DNA from: an uncultured Hyphomonas sp.
Lineage (GTDB): Bacteria > Pseudomonadota > Alphaproteobacteria > Caulobacterales > Hyphomonadaceae
DNA: 64,000 nucleotides
NCBI RefSeq assembly: GCF_963678195.1
Contig: NZ_OY782759.1
Span: forward strand, 682,001 to 746,000
Direction of reading: 5' to 3'
Positions 27,123-34,811 of this stretch are shown one piece after another. The first letter of the stretch is position 1; the number at the start of each line of letters is the position of its first letter. A model generated the notes under the pieces. It ran no database searches. It worked only from the letters and a program-made list of their open reading frames with translations, and had not been told where the DNA came from. Both the position numbers and the translations under genes were made by a program.

Positions 27123-28040
27123 TCAGATCGGGTCGTATGGGAAGACGCTGGACGTGGCGCCGAGGTCGGTGAAGTCGGCCTGCATGGCCGGCATGCACTG
27201 GTCGAGCAGGGTTTCCGGGTTCCAGCCTTCCAGGCGCGCAACGGATTTCACCGGGCGCGGCTGGTCGAACAGGACGACTTCATTGCCGCGCACGCCGAAG
27301 ATCTGGCCGGAGACGTCTTTCGCCTTGTCGGCGCAGAGGGCGACAGCGACCTGCGCGACCTGGTCGGCGCGCATGCCGTTCTTCATCCGCTCGACGCGCT
27401 GGGCGCCGGCCTCGTCCTTCACCGGGATGGAGGCGATCATGCGCGTCCAGGCGAAGGGCGCGATGACGTTCGAGCGGACATTCTTGCGCGCGCCTTCCAT
27501 GGCGACGATGCGGCTGAGGCCGACAATGCCCATCTTGGCGGCGGCATAGTTCGCCTGGCCGATATTGCCGATCAGGCCCGAAGTGGAGGTGAAGAGAACG
27601 AACGCGCCTTTTTCCTGTTCCCGGAACAGTTCGACCGCGGCGCGGGTGACGTTGAAGCTGCCGCGCAGGTGCACGTCGATCACGGCGTCCCAGTCGCTTT
27701 CGCTCATCTTGTGGAACATCGTGTCCCGCAGGATGCCGGCCGGGTTGATGATGGCGTCGAGGGCGCCGAACGAGTCTTTCGCCTGTTCGACCATGCCTTC
27801 GACGGCTTTCATGTCGGTCACGCTTTCAGAGTTCGACACCGCTTCGCCGCCGGCGGCGCGGATTTCGGCGGCCACTTTCTCGGCCGGGCCGGCATCGCCC
27901 TCATCGCCGCCGGAGAGGCCGCCGCCAAGGTCGTTGACCACGACTTTCGCGCCTTCTTTTGCGGCGAGCAGCGCCGTTTCCTTGCCGATCCCGTTACCGC
28001 CGCCGGTGACCAGCACCACTTTGCCTTCAAGCACGCCCAT
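27123..28040 (-). CDS. Short-chain dehydrogenase resembling the HSD17B4 / multifunctional-enzyme-2 type
   Basis: A 305-residue SDR oxidoreductase. The nucleotide-binding motif TGGGNGIG is at residues 12-19 and the catalytic YAAAK is near residue 165. The segment VVVNDLGGG followed by a Gly/Asp-rich loop and AAEIRAAGGEAVSNSESV is typical of the (3R)-hydroxyacyl-CoA dehydrogenase domain of peroxisomal multifunctional enzyme type 2. This suggests action on acyl-CoA or steroid-like substrates, an inference from similarity. The ATG at 28040 starts MGVLEGKVVLV. It is divergent from the HAD-family gene, which also belongs to a fatty-acid-linked subfamily. Confidence 0.9.
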   Translation of the reverse strand: MGVLEGKVVLVTGGGNGIGKETALLAAKEGAKVVVNDLGGGLSGGDEGDAGPAEKVAAEIRAAGGEAVSNSESVTDMKAVEGMVEQAKDSFGALDAIINPAGILRDTMFHKMSESDWDAVIDVHLRGSFNVTRAAVELFREQEKGAFVLFTSTSGLIGNIGQANYAAAKMGIVGLSRIVAMEGARKNVRSNVIAPFAWTRMIASIPVKDEAGAQRVERMKNGMRADQVAQVAVALCADKAKDVSGQIFGVRGNEVVLFDQPRPVKSVARLEGWNPETLLDQCMPAMQADFTDLGATSSVFPYDPI

Positions 28041-28153
28041 CTGTCGTTTCTCCTTCGATTGTCGCGTCTGTTTGTTGTTCTGGCGCCACCCTAAGAGCGG
28101 CCCGGCAATCTTCAAGGTTTGAAAGTTCCTGCAGGCGCGGCTAGACGTCTCGC

Positions 28154-28804
28154 ATGACAAAGACTTTCAAGGCCGTGATCTGGGATTTCGGGGGCGTTTT
28201 TACCTCCTCACCCTTCGATGCATTCGCCCGTTATGAAGCCGAGCAGGGGCTGCCCCGGAACTTTATCCGGACCGTCAACGCCACCAATCCGCTGGATAAT
28301 GCCTGGGCCAAGCTCGAACAGAGCAAGGTGAGCGGCGAGGAATTCGACAGCCTGTTCCGGGAAGAGTCGAAGGCGCTGGGCCATGAAGTGCCGGGCGCCG
28401 ACGTGCTGAAGCTTCTGTCCGGCAGCTTGCGTCCCCGCGTCGTGGAGGCGCTGAAGGTCTGCAAGCAGCACGGCAAGGTCGGCTGCATCACGAACAATGC
28501 GCCGGTCGGCAAGGGCGCCTCGATGACGAATGACGCCGAAAAGGCCGCCCAGCTCGCGCATGTGTTCGATCAGTTCGACCATCTGATCGAAAGCTCCAAG
28601 ATCGGCATCCGCAAGCCGGACCCGCAGATCTACAAGCTGATGTGCGAGGCGCTGGATGTGGCGCCGGAAGACTGTGTCTATCTGGACGATCTCGGCATCA
28701 ATCTGAAACCGGCCCGCGCCATGGGCATGACCACGATCAAGGTGCTGGACGAAGACCAGCTGCTCGAAGATCTCAAATCGGCGACGGGATATGACGTGGT
28801 CTAG
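28154..28804 (+). CDS. HAD-superfamily protein, ACAD10/EPHX-N type
   Basis: A 216-residue HAD-like protein. Motif I is IWDFGGVF, motif II the CITNNAP region, motif III the lysine in SSKIGIRKPDP, and motif IV YLDDLGINLKPA. The usual second aspartate of motif I (DxD) is glycine, as in the HAD domain fused to acyl-CoA dehydrogenases of the ACAD10 type, whose pattern F-G-G-V-x-T-S-P-F it shares. Phosphatase activity is therefore doubtful; substrate unknown. Its 3' end overlaps the next gene by 14 bp. Confidence 0.85.
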   Translation: MTKTFKAVIWDFGGVFTSSPFDAFARYEAEQGLPRNFIRTVNATNPLDNAWAKLEQSKVSGEEFDSLFREESKALGHEVPGADVLKLLSGSLRPRVVEALKVCKQHGKVGCITNNAPVGKGASMTNDAEKAAQLAHVFDQFDHLIESSKIGIRKPDPQIYKLMCEALDVAPEDCVYLDDLGINLKPARAMGMTTIKVLDEDQLLEDLKSATGYDVV

Positions 28805-29399
28805 GCTGCGCGCGTCTGCGCTTCGTGGGGCCCTTCCCGGGGTCCTGGCGGCCGGCCTGATGCTGGGCGCGGCCTGTTCGCCGCCCCCGGAGGAACCGGT
28901 CTATCCGCCGGAATCCCTGTCGCAGGACCCGCAGGCGCCAGAGCCGGTCGAGATTCCGGACGCCGTGGCGGCCACGCGGGACGAGATGCTGGGCTATGCA
29001 AAGCGCGGCTCGCTGTCCGGCCTGTCGCGGCTGGCGCGGCGGAATGAGGGCTTTGTCTCGAACCTCGGCGGCCAGGATCACCGCGCCTATTGGGACCTGA
29101 TGCGCCGGATCGGCGTCGATCCGAACCGCCAGCTGCGGGCGTTGATGGAGCTGCCCGTGGGCGTGCGCGAGGTCGACGGGATGAAATGGTATGTCTGGCC
29201 GGACCTCGCTGCGAAGAATGCCGAGGACCTGATCCCGGAGAAACTCTCCTTCCGCGACCGCAAGCGGTTGCAGGATCTGGTCGGCGAGGACGGGATCGCG
29301 GAGATCCGGGAAGGCAAGGGCTATCCCGGCATGCGCACCGCGATCACAGAGGACGGGCGCTGGGTGTATTTCGTGCTGGGCCAGGATGCGGAGGAATAG
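28791..29399 (+). CDS. Lipoprotein of unknown function
   Basis: A 202-residue protein with an N-terminal signal peptide and lipobox GAAC (cysteine near residue 29), followed by a Pro/Glu-rich spacer, PPPEEPVYPPESLSQDPQ. The remainder looks like a compact soluble domain, with LMRRIGVDPNRQLRALM and a conserved-looking VDGMKWYVWPDLAAK stretch ending in GRWVYFVLGQD. I do not recognise the family. It is predicted to sit in the outer or inner membrane facing the periplasm. It overlaps the HAD gene upstream and abuts the pterin dehydratase gene, so all three are one operon. Confidence 0.78.
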   Translation: MTWSRLRASALRGALPGVLAAGLMLGAACSPPPEEPVYPPESLSQDPQAPEPVEIPDAVAATRDEMLGYAKRGSLSGLSRLARRNEGFVSNLGGQDHRAYWDLMRRIGVDPNRQLRALMELPVGVREVDGMKWYVWPDLAAKNAEDLIPEKLSFRDRKRLQDLVGEDGIAEIREGKGYPGMRTAITEDGRWVYFVLGQDAEE

Positions 29400-29696
29400 A
29401 TGATGACCAAGACAATCGGTGCTGATGCGGCCGTGCTGGCCCTCAAGGGCTGGACGAAAGGCGAGGGCGAGCGCGACGAGATCACCCGCACGTTCCGCTT
29501 CGACGATTTCAAGCAGGCCTTCGCCTTCATGAGCGCCGTGGCCCTGAAGGCCGAGCAGATGGATCACCATCCTGAATGGTCGAATGTCTACAACCGTGTC
29601 GAGGTCGTGCTGACCACGCATGACGCGGACGGTGTCACGACGCGGGACCTGGAACTCGCCGGGTACATGGACGCGCTGGCGGCCCGGCTGGCCTGA
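29400..29696 (+). CDS. phhB: 4a-hydroxytetrahydrobiopterin dehydratase
   Basis: A 98-residue pterin-4a-carbinolamine dehydratase. The active-site pattern [19 protein letters not shown] contains the paired histidines and the following histidine-binding region, and the [13 protein letters not shown] helix is typical. It dehydrates the carbinolamine formed by phenylalanine hydroxylase and regenerates the pterin cofactor. No phhA gene lies in the window. The start is the first of two adjacent ATG codons right after the preceding stop. Confidence 0.93.
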   Translation: MMTKTIGADAAVLALKGWTKGEGERDEITRTFRFDDFKQAFAFMSAVALKAEQMDHHPEWSNVYNRVEVVLTTHDADGVTTRDLELAGYMDALAARLA

Positions 29697-29741
29697 CCGG
29701 TTAACCTGACTGGCGGGGCAATCCGGCAGACGCGGGCGGTC

Positions 29742-29769
29742 CATATGCGTTGCAAATACTACGCATATG
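29742..29769. promoter_or_regulatory. Inverted repeat upstream of the PhyR-like gene
   Basis: CATATGCGT (29742-29750) and ACGCATATG (29761-29769) form a perfect 9-bp inverted repeat with a 10-bp spacer, so the two half-sites lie about two helical turns apart, as expected for a dimeric regulator. A third copy of the half-site, ATATGCGT, is at 29835-29842. The region is AT-rich and lies 135 bp before the start of the gene. Confidence 0.5.
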
Positions 29770-29850
29770 TAATTTTCCCTATTTATATACCACATAAAAT
29801 AGTAAATCTGGTGCTGCAGGCCAAACGTGCGCGAATATGCGTCAGGCCTG

Positions 29851-29870
29851 TGTCACTGGGTCAGGTGACA
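29851..29870. promoter_or_regulatory. TGTCAC / GTGACA inverted repeat before the PhyR-like gene
   Basis: TGTCAC (29851-29856) and GTGACA (29865-29870) are a perfect 6-bp inverted repeat with an 8-bp spacer. They end 33 bp before the ATG at 29904, close to where a promoter or leader would lie. It is either an operator or a weak leader hairpin. Confidence 0.35.
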
Positions 29871-29903
29871 TACTGCCTGTCCAAAGCGCGCTAAGAGACG
29901 CAG

Positions 29904-30635
29904 ATGATCTGGGAACAACCCTACGAGACCAATCTGGACCGGCTCCGGCGCTATGCGGCTTTTGCGTGCGGCAGCCAGGGGCTGGGCGATGGTGTCCTGT
30001 CGGAAGCGCTGGAAGACGTGCTGGACACGGTCTCCTCCGCCCGCAGCACCAATCTGGTCCTGTTGTTCGAGATTCTGGACGCAACCCTGCGCAAGACACC
30101 GCCGGGCGCCGAGTCGCTGTTTGAAGGCCTTGGCCGATGGCAGAAGCTGAGCCCGCTGGAGCGCCGCGTGACCCTCCTGTGCCTGCTCGAAGAGTTCGAC
30201 TTCCGGGAAGTGGCGCGGATCACCTGTCTTGGCCGGGGGGAGGTCAAAGCCATGTTCGGGCGCGCCCGCATGCTTTATGCGGATCGCTTTCCGGCGCGGA
30301 TTGGCCTTGTCGGCGGCAGTGAAGCCGACCGCGCCGCCATCGGGGCTGCGGCCCAGACGTGCGGGTACAGGCTGCTCTGGACGGCAGAGCCGGATGGCGA
30401 AGCCACCCTGGACGGGCTGCCGCCTGCCAGCCTGATCCTGGTCGCGCATGAGGGGACCGATCCGGAGCAGGGGCTCAGCCTCTGCCGGGGCTATGCCGGT
30501 CCGGTCGTCCTGGCACATACGGGCGCAGAAAATGTGCGGCTGAGCGCCCGGCACTGGACACTGCCGCCCGCTGACCTGCAAGACGCGACCCTGCTGAACA
30601 GCGTTTTCATCCGCGCGCTGCTTTTTTCCGACTGA
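29904..30635 (+). CDS. PhyR-like protein with degenerate receiver domain
   Basis: A 243-residue protein with the architecture of PhyR, the anti-anti-sigma response regulator of the alphaproteobacterial general stress response. Residues 1-125 form a sigma-factor-like domain, including a sigma-4-like LSPLERRVTLLCLLEEFDFREVARI-type segment (82-106). Residues 132-243 match the receiver by length and hydrophobic pattern (ARIGLVGGSEADRAAIG). The phosphorylation site is lost: the acidic pocket is GGSE (137-140), the phospho-Asp position reads VAHEG (180-184), and the conserved lysine is absent. A constitutive or phosphorylation-independent role is inferred. No nepR or ecfG gene is adjacent. Confidence 0.7.
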   Translation: MIWEQPYETNLDRLRRYAAFACGSQGLGDGVLSEALEDVLDTVSSARSTNLVLLFEILDATLRKTPPGAESLFEGLGRWQKLSPLERRVTLLCLLEEFDFREVARITCLGRGEVKAMFGRARMLYADRFPARIGLVGGSEADRAAIGAAAQTCGYRLLWTAEPDGEATLDGLPPASLILVAHEGTDPEQGLSLCRGYAGPVVLAHTGAENVRLSARHWTLPPADLQDATLLNSVFIRALLFSD

Positions 30636-30743
30636 GCCGGCGGGATTCTCGCCGGTTTCCCTTAAGTCCATCTTGGCGGGGTTGCCCGCGACCTGTTAGC
30701 TGCGCCCAGAAAAACTGGCTGCAGAAAACAGGAGGATACCGGC

Positions 30744-31520
30744 ATGGGACGGGTTTCAGGCAAAATGGCATTCATCACCGGCGGCGCGCAGGGGCTGGGT
30801 GAAGCGACCGCCCGCATGTTCGCGCGCGAAGGGGCGAAGGTCACCGTGACCGACATCAATGGCGCAGGCGCCGAAGCCGTCGCGGCCTCCATCAATAAAG
30901 AACACGGCGCCGGAACGGCCTTTGCCTGGCAGCATGACGTCACCGATGGCGAGCGCTGGCAGGAAGTCCTGAAAGGCGCCTATGAGGCGATGGGCGGCCT
31001 GAACGTGCTGGTCAACAATGCCGGCATCGGTTCGCTCGGCTCTGTTGAAGACGAGAGCTACGAGACTTTCAAACACGTCCAGACCGTGGACGTGGATTCG
31101 ATCTTCCTCGGTTGCAAATACGCCATCCCGATGATGCGCGATCATGGGCTCGGCTCGATCATCAACATCTCGTCCATCGCCGGCATCATCGCGAGCGGAA
31201 ACTATGTGTCCTACAACACGGCCAAGGCGGCGGTGCGGCACATTTCGAAGTCGATCGCGCTGCATTGCGCCAAGTCGACCGGCGGCCAGATCCGCTGCAA
31301 CTCGGTGCACCCGGTCTTCATCAATACGCCGATCCTGGACCGCACCAAGGAAATGTTCGGCGAGGAAGAAGCCCTTGCGAAACTCGGCCGCCAGATCCCG
31401 CTCGGCAAGGTCGGCGAGCCGGACGACATCGCCTATGCCGTGCTCTATCTCGCCTCGGACGAGTCGAAACTCGTCACCGGCATCGAGCTGAAGGTGGATG
31501 GCGGCATCTCTGCGATGTAG
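30744..31520 (+). CDS. Classical short-chain dehydrogenase/reductase
   Basis: A 258-residue classical SDR. Motifs are TGGAQGLG near the N-terminus, NNAGIG, the catalytic serine in IINISSIAG, YNTAK, and a C-terminal GIELKVDGG. The D-I-N after the second strand (VTVTDING) suggests NAD rather than NADP preference. The substrate is unknown; the pattern is like 3-hydroxyacyl or 3-beta/20-beta hydroxysteroid dehydrogenases. A strong AGGAGG ribosome site precedes the ATG. A lipoprotein gene follows 33 bp later. Confidence 0.92.
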   Translation: MGRVSGKMAFITGGAQGLGEATARMFAREGAKVTVTDINGAGAEAVAASINKEHGAGTAFAWQHDVTDGERWQEVLKGAYEAMGGLNVLVNNAGIGSLGSVEDESYETFKHVQTVDVDSIFLGCKYAIPMMRDHGLGSIINISSIAGIIASGNYVSYNTAKAAVRHISKSIALHCAKSTGGQIRCNSVHPVFINTPILDRTKEMFGEEEALAKLGRQIPLGKVGEPDDIAYAVLYLASDESKLVTGIELKVDGGISAM

Positions 31521-31553
31521 GCTGGCCCCCGATTCAGAAGGGGGGACACCAGC

Positions 31554-32306
31554 ATGAGATTCCAGACACTTTGCGCCGGCCTGGCGCTGGCGCTTGCGGC
31601 CTGCCAAAGCGCGGACGATGCGTCCGGCAGCGCCACTGTGGCAGATGCCCTGCAGCCGACTTTGTCCGGCGAGGCCTGTCCGGACACCGGTGACCGGGCC
31701 TATTTCTTCTGGATGGAGCCCCGCTCCGCTGAGCCCGGCGACAAAGTCGCCCTGACCCCGTACTGGACGGACATGCCGGGCGGTTACAACAGGCTGCCGG
31801 CCGGATGTCTGGATGACCTCAGCGTCTATCCTGAAGGTGCGGCGACGTTCACGCGTCAGGAAGACGGCCTCGCCATCGCGACGATCAGCGAAGACGTTGA
31901 GACAGGCACGCGCGTGCGCCTCGATGGCACCTATCGGGGCCATGGCCTGTCGGGGCAGGTGGAGGTGTTCCGCGCAGCAGACAATCCGCTGGTCGGCACA
32001 TGGCGGCAGGACGGGGAAAACTGTCCGGCCAGCAGCGCCATTCAGGAACTGGTGTTTACGGGTGGCGGGGATTTCTCCGTCACCTGGACGCCGTTTGAAG
32101 TCTACAAGGATTATTGGGGCACCTATACCTATGACGCGGAGACGGGCGCGATCCATCTGGACGTCGAAAGCGGCAACCAGATCCCGGAAGACATTGTGCC
32201 GGACGGCACGGTGGTGCTGAGCGACGATGCGCTCCGTTTCGAGACGCTGAGCTTCGGTACACCGGGGCAGGCCGAAGGCGTCTGCACAGGCAGCTTCCCG
32301 CGATAG
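31554..32306 (+). CDS. Lipoprotein of unknown function
   Basis: A 250-residue protein with a lipoprotein signal (LALAAC, cysteine near residue 17). The mature part is mostly beta strands with no membrane helix, for example FTGGGDFSVTWTPFEVYKDYWGTYTYD, a lipocalin-like or copper-resistance NlpE-like pattern often seen in small outer-membrane lipoproteins. The family was not identified. It is close behind the SDR gene and probably shares its transcript. Confidence 0.75.
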   Translation: MRFQTLCAGLALALAACQSADDASGSATVADALQPTLSGEACPDTGDRAYFFWMEPRSAEPGDKVALTPYWTDMPGGYNRLPAGCLDDLSVYPEGAATFTRQEDGLAIATISEDVETGTRVRLDGTYRGHGLSGQVEVFRAADNPLVGTWRQDGENCPASSAIQELVFTGGGDFSVTWTPFEVYKDYWGTYTYDAETGAIHLDVESGNQIPEDIVPDGTVVLSDDALRFETLSFGTPGQAEGVCTGSFPR

Positions 32307-32381
32307 ACATTCCACAAGCTTTCGACTTGCCGGAAAATATTGTTCACGTTATGTTCTAAGTCCAAGCAAGGAGGCTGGAGC

Positions 32382-32750
32382 ATGATTGGATATGTAACTC
32401 TCGGCACGAAGGATCTGGCGCGCGGCGCGAAGTTCTATGATGCCATCGCAAAAGAGATGGGCGTCGGCCGGATGATGGAAGACCCGCAATTCATCGCCTG
32501 GGGCGAGCCCGGCGGTGCGGCGGGCATCGGCCTGACCCTTCCATGGGACAAGAACCCCGCGTCTGTCGGCAATGGCACGATGGTGGCGCTGGAAGCCAAG
32601 AGCAAGGAACAGGTCGACCGGATCTACGAAATTGCCATCGCCAATGGCGGCACGGATGAAGGCGCGCCGGGCCAGCGTTTCGAGAATTTCTATGCCGGAT
32701 ATTTCCGTGATCTCGACGGCAACAAGCTGAACGCATTCTTCTCCGGCTGA
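32382..32750 (+). CDS. VOC family protein (glyoxalase / bleomycin-resistance fold)
   Basis: A 122-residue protein beginning MIGYVTLGTKDLARGAKFYD, the first beta-alpha-beta module of the vicinal oxygen chelate fold, and ending YFRDLDGNKLNAFF, the second module's metal-ligand strand. Members include dioxygenases, glyoxalases and drug-binding proteins; the function here is not determined. The ATG at 32382 follows AAGGAGGCTGGAG, a strong ribosome site. Confidence 0.9.
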   Translation: MIGYVTLGTKDLARGAKFYDAIAKEMGVGRMMEDPQFIAWGEPGGAAGIGLTLPWDKNPASVGNGTMVALEAKSKEQVDRIYEIAIANGGTDEGAPGQRFENFYAGYFRDLDGNKLNAFFSG

Positions 32751-32760
32751 GGCCGGGCGG

Positions 32761-34014
32761 TTATCCAGGACTGAGCGGGCGCCTGCCGGTTACCAGCAGG
32801 GCATAGGCGCTCAGTATGCTGAAGACGATGGCGGCGGCCAGGAAGGGCAGGCTGGGATTGGTCATGTAGAGGACCGAGCCGAGCAGGGGCCCGACGACAA
32901 ATCCGGCAGGCGGGGCAGAAGCGAGCAGCGCCGCAGCCCCCGCCTGTTCGGAGCGGCCGACCGAAAGACTGCCGAGGGCATTGGCCGACGGCACGGCCAG
33001 CGCTGCGCCGATCCCGACAATGAGGAAGCTGACCATCACCATCCAGAAAGGATGGAACAGGTCAGCGGAAATATAGCCGATCGCCAGCAGGCCGAGGCCG
33101 ATGGGCAGGATACGCCGCGGGTCCGGGCTGCGCCGGGAGACATAGCCGAACTGGACAATGATGATGGCGACCGACGTGCACGCCATGGTCAGGCCGGTGT
33201 AAAGCACGACAGCCTGTTTGGCCGTCTGGGCGGCGGTGTCGGTGAACTCATAGCGGTCCGCGATGAACCAGCCGATGGTCTGCTGGATCATGCCGACAGC
33301 GACGAAATAGACGAACAGAAAGACCAGATGCGGGAGGACCCGGGGGTCGCGCATCGACAGCGAGGGTGGCCGGTCGTGATGGTGCGGCAGGGGCCGGGTG
33401 GGGGGCAGGGCCACGGCAATCAGGACGGCAACAATCAGGTTGAGGGCGATCGTGCCCCAGAGCGGTGCCAGCGCCCCGACCCGGGCGAGCACGGCGGCAC
33501 CTGCCGGGCCGAGAATGGAGCCGAGGCTCATCGCAGCGCCCAGCATGCCGAGCCCGCCGGCGCGGGTTGCAGGCGTGGTGGCGTCCGTCATGGCCGCCAT
33601 CGCGGCAGGCTGAAGGCCGGGCGCGAGGAAGCCGAACCATGTTCTGACAAAGGCCAGCAGGGCGAAGGCGGTTATGCCGGTAACGAGGCCCGCCAGCGCG
33701 GCGTTCAGTGCAAACAGGAAGGCCATATTGGCGAGGCCCATGGCGGTCAGCGAAAACACCATGACGCGCTTGCGTCCGACCCGGTCGGCGATCCGGCCCC
33801 AGATGGGCGTGAAGATCGTGTAGAGCACCGAGGAGAAGGTGAGGATGCCGGCAATCTCGATTTCGGTCAGCCCGGCCTCGCGGGCGAGGGGGGCGACGAC
33901 GACAAAATTGATCGTCATGCCCGCGCCCATGGACACGGTGCCGAGCGCGATCATCATTTTCTGGAACCGGGTGAGCGGCAACAGGGGGGTATCGGAGTCC
34001 ATGTATTCCGTCAC
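32761..34014 (-). CDS. MFS transporter, TetA-like
   Basis: A 417-residue, 12-helix major facilitator. The loop 2-3 motif GRIADRVGRKRVMVFSL and the FGFLAPGLQPAAMA region with the downstream GLGMLGAAMSLGSILGPA (motif C of drug/H+ antiporters) point to an exporter of the DHA1 group. The substrate is unknown. Start is ambiguous: GTG at 34014 or ATG at 34002 four codons later; both leave the first helix intact. It converges with the VOC gene. Confidence 0.9.
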   Translation of the reverse strand: MTEYMDSDTPLLPLTRFQKMMIALGTVSMGAGMTINFVVVAPLAREAGLTEIEIAGILTFSSVLYTIFTPIWGRIADRVGRKRVMVFSLTAMGLANMAFLFALNAALAGLVTGITAFALLAFVRTWFGFLAPGLQPAAMAAMTDATTPATRAGGLGMLGAAMSLGSILGPAGAAVLARVGALAPLWGTIALNLIVAVLIAVALPPTRPLPHHHDRPPSLSMRDPRVLPHLVFLFVYFVAVGMIQQTIGWFIADRYEFTDTAAQTAKQAVVLYTGLTMACTSVAIIIVQFGYVSRRSPDPRRILPIGLGLLAIGYISADLFHPFWMVMVSFLIVGIGAALAVPSANALGSLSVGRSEQAGAAALLASAPPAGFVVGPLLGSVLYMTNPSLPFLAAAIVFSILSAYALLVTGRRPLSPG

Positions 34015-34201
34015 CCGCCGTCTGTGCCTCCCGCTGATCCTGCCCCGAACCGGATGACGCTAGAACGCCCTGCGCGGCTTGCCAAACCCTTTCCTTGCGA
34101 GAGGGCACTGCGACAGGGGCTGGCTTGCAGGGAAGGGGCACACCAGTTTAAGGACGAACAAACCCTGGCCGAAACCCTGGCTGAAACCACGGACCCCGCG
34201 C

Positions 34202-34522
34202 ATGCATTCTCTTCTTGTGGCGATCTATATCTATTTCCTGAGCCCGCTTCTCACGCTGCTCCTGTTCCTGATCTTTGCTTATGTCATCATGAGCTGGCTG
34301 GTCGCCTTCGGCGTCGTGTCGATGCGCAACCAGACCGTCCGGCAGATCCAGTATGCGCTGGACAGCGTGATGCTGCCCATGCTGCGCCCGATCCAGCGCT
34401 ATGTGCCTCCGCTTGGCCAGCTGGACCTCTCGGTCTTCCTGCTGGCGCTGGGCATCATGTTCACCAAGGACTGGCTGCTGCCCACGATCATCAACATGAC
34501 GGCGCCTTCTATCGGATACTGA
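34202..34522 (+). CDS. YggT family membrane protein
   Basis: A 106-residue protein with two hydrophobic segments and the YggT signature MLPMLRPIQRYVPPLGQLDLSVF. YggT proteins are small inner-membrane proteins of uncertain role, linked to cell division or osmotic stress in some bacteria. The ATG at 34202 fits the family start. Just upstream is a 12-bp tandem repeat (34160-34191). It is followed closely by DUF167 and folD; YggT-DUF167 pairing is common, which supports the call. Confidence 0.9.
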   Translation: MHSLLVAIYIYFLSPLLTLLLFLIFAYVIMSWLVAFGVVSMRNQTVRQIQYALDSVMLPMLRPIQRYVPPLGQLDLSVFLLALGIMFTKDWLLPTIINMTAPSIGY

Positions 34523-34529
34523 GGCCGGA

Positions 34530-34811
34530 TTGCTGCATCGCCTTACCGTTCGCGTTCAGCCCAAGGCCTCGGCCGACCGGATCGAGGACTGGGCGGAAGA
34601 CGATGCCGGGCGGAAATTCCTGAAAGTGCGGGTGCGCGCGGTGCCGGAGGACGGCAAGGCGAATAGTGCTGTCCAGAAACTGGTCGCCAAGTGGCTTGGC
34701 CTGCCGAAGTCTGCGGTCAGAGTCGTGACAGGCGGCAAGACTCGGCTAAAAGGCCTCGAAATAGATGGGCCGCCGGACCTCGCGGCTCGCTTAAGCGGGG
34801 ACGATTCATGA
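34530..34811 (+). CDS. DUF167 / YggU family protein
   Basis: A 93-residue protein of the UPF0235/YggU family. Conserved segments are [14 protein letters not shown] and [21 protein letters not shown], followed by [13 protein letters not shown]. Function unknown; structures of relatives show a small alpha/beta fold. The start is TTG at 34530. Its stop overlaps the folD start (ATGA). Confidence 0.92.
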   Translation: MLHRLTVRVQPKASADRIEDWAEDDAGRKFLKVRVRAVPEDGKANSAVQKLVAKWLGLPKSAVRVVTGGKTRLKGLEIDGPPDLAARLSGDDS

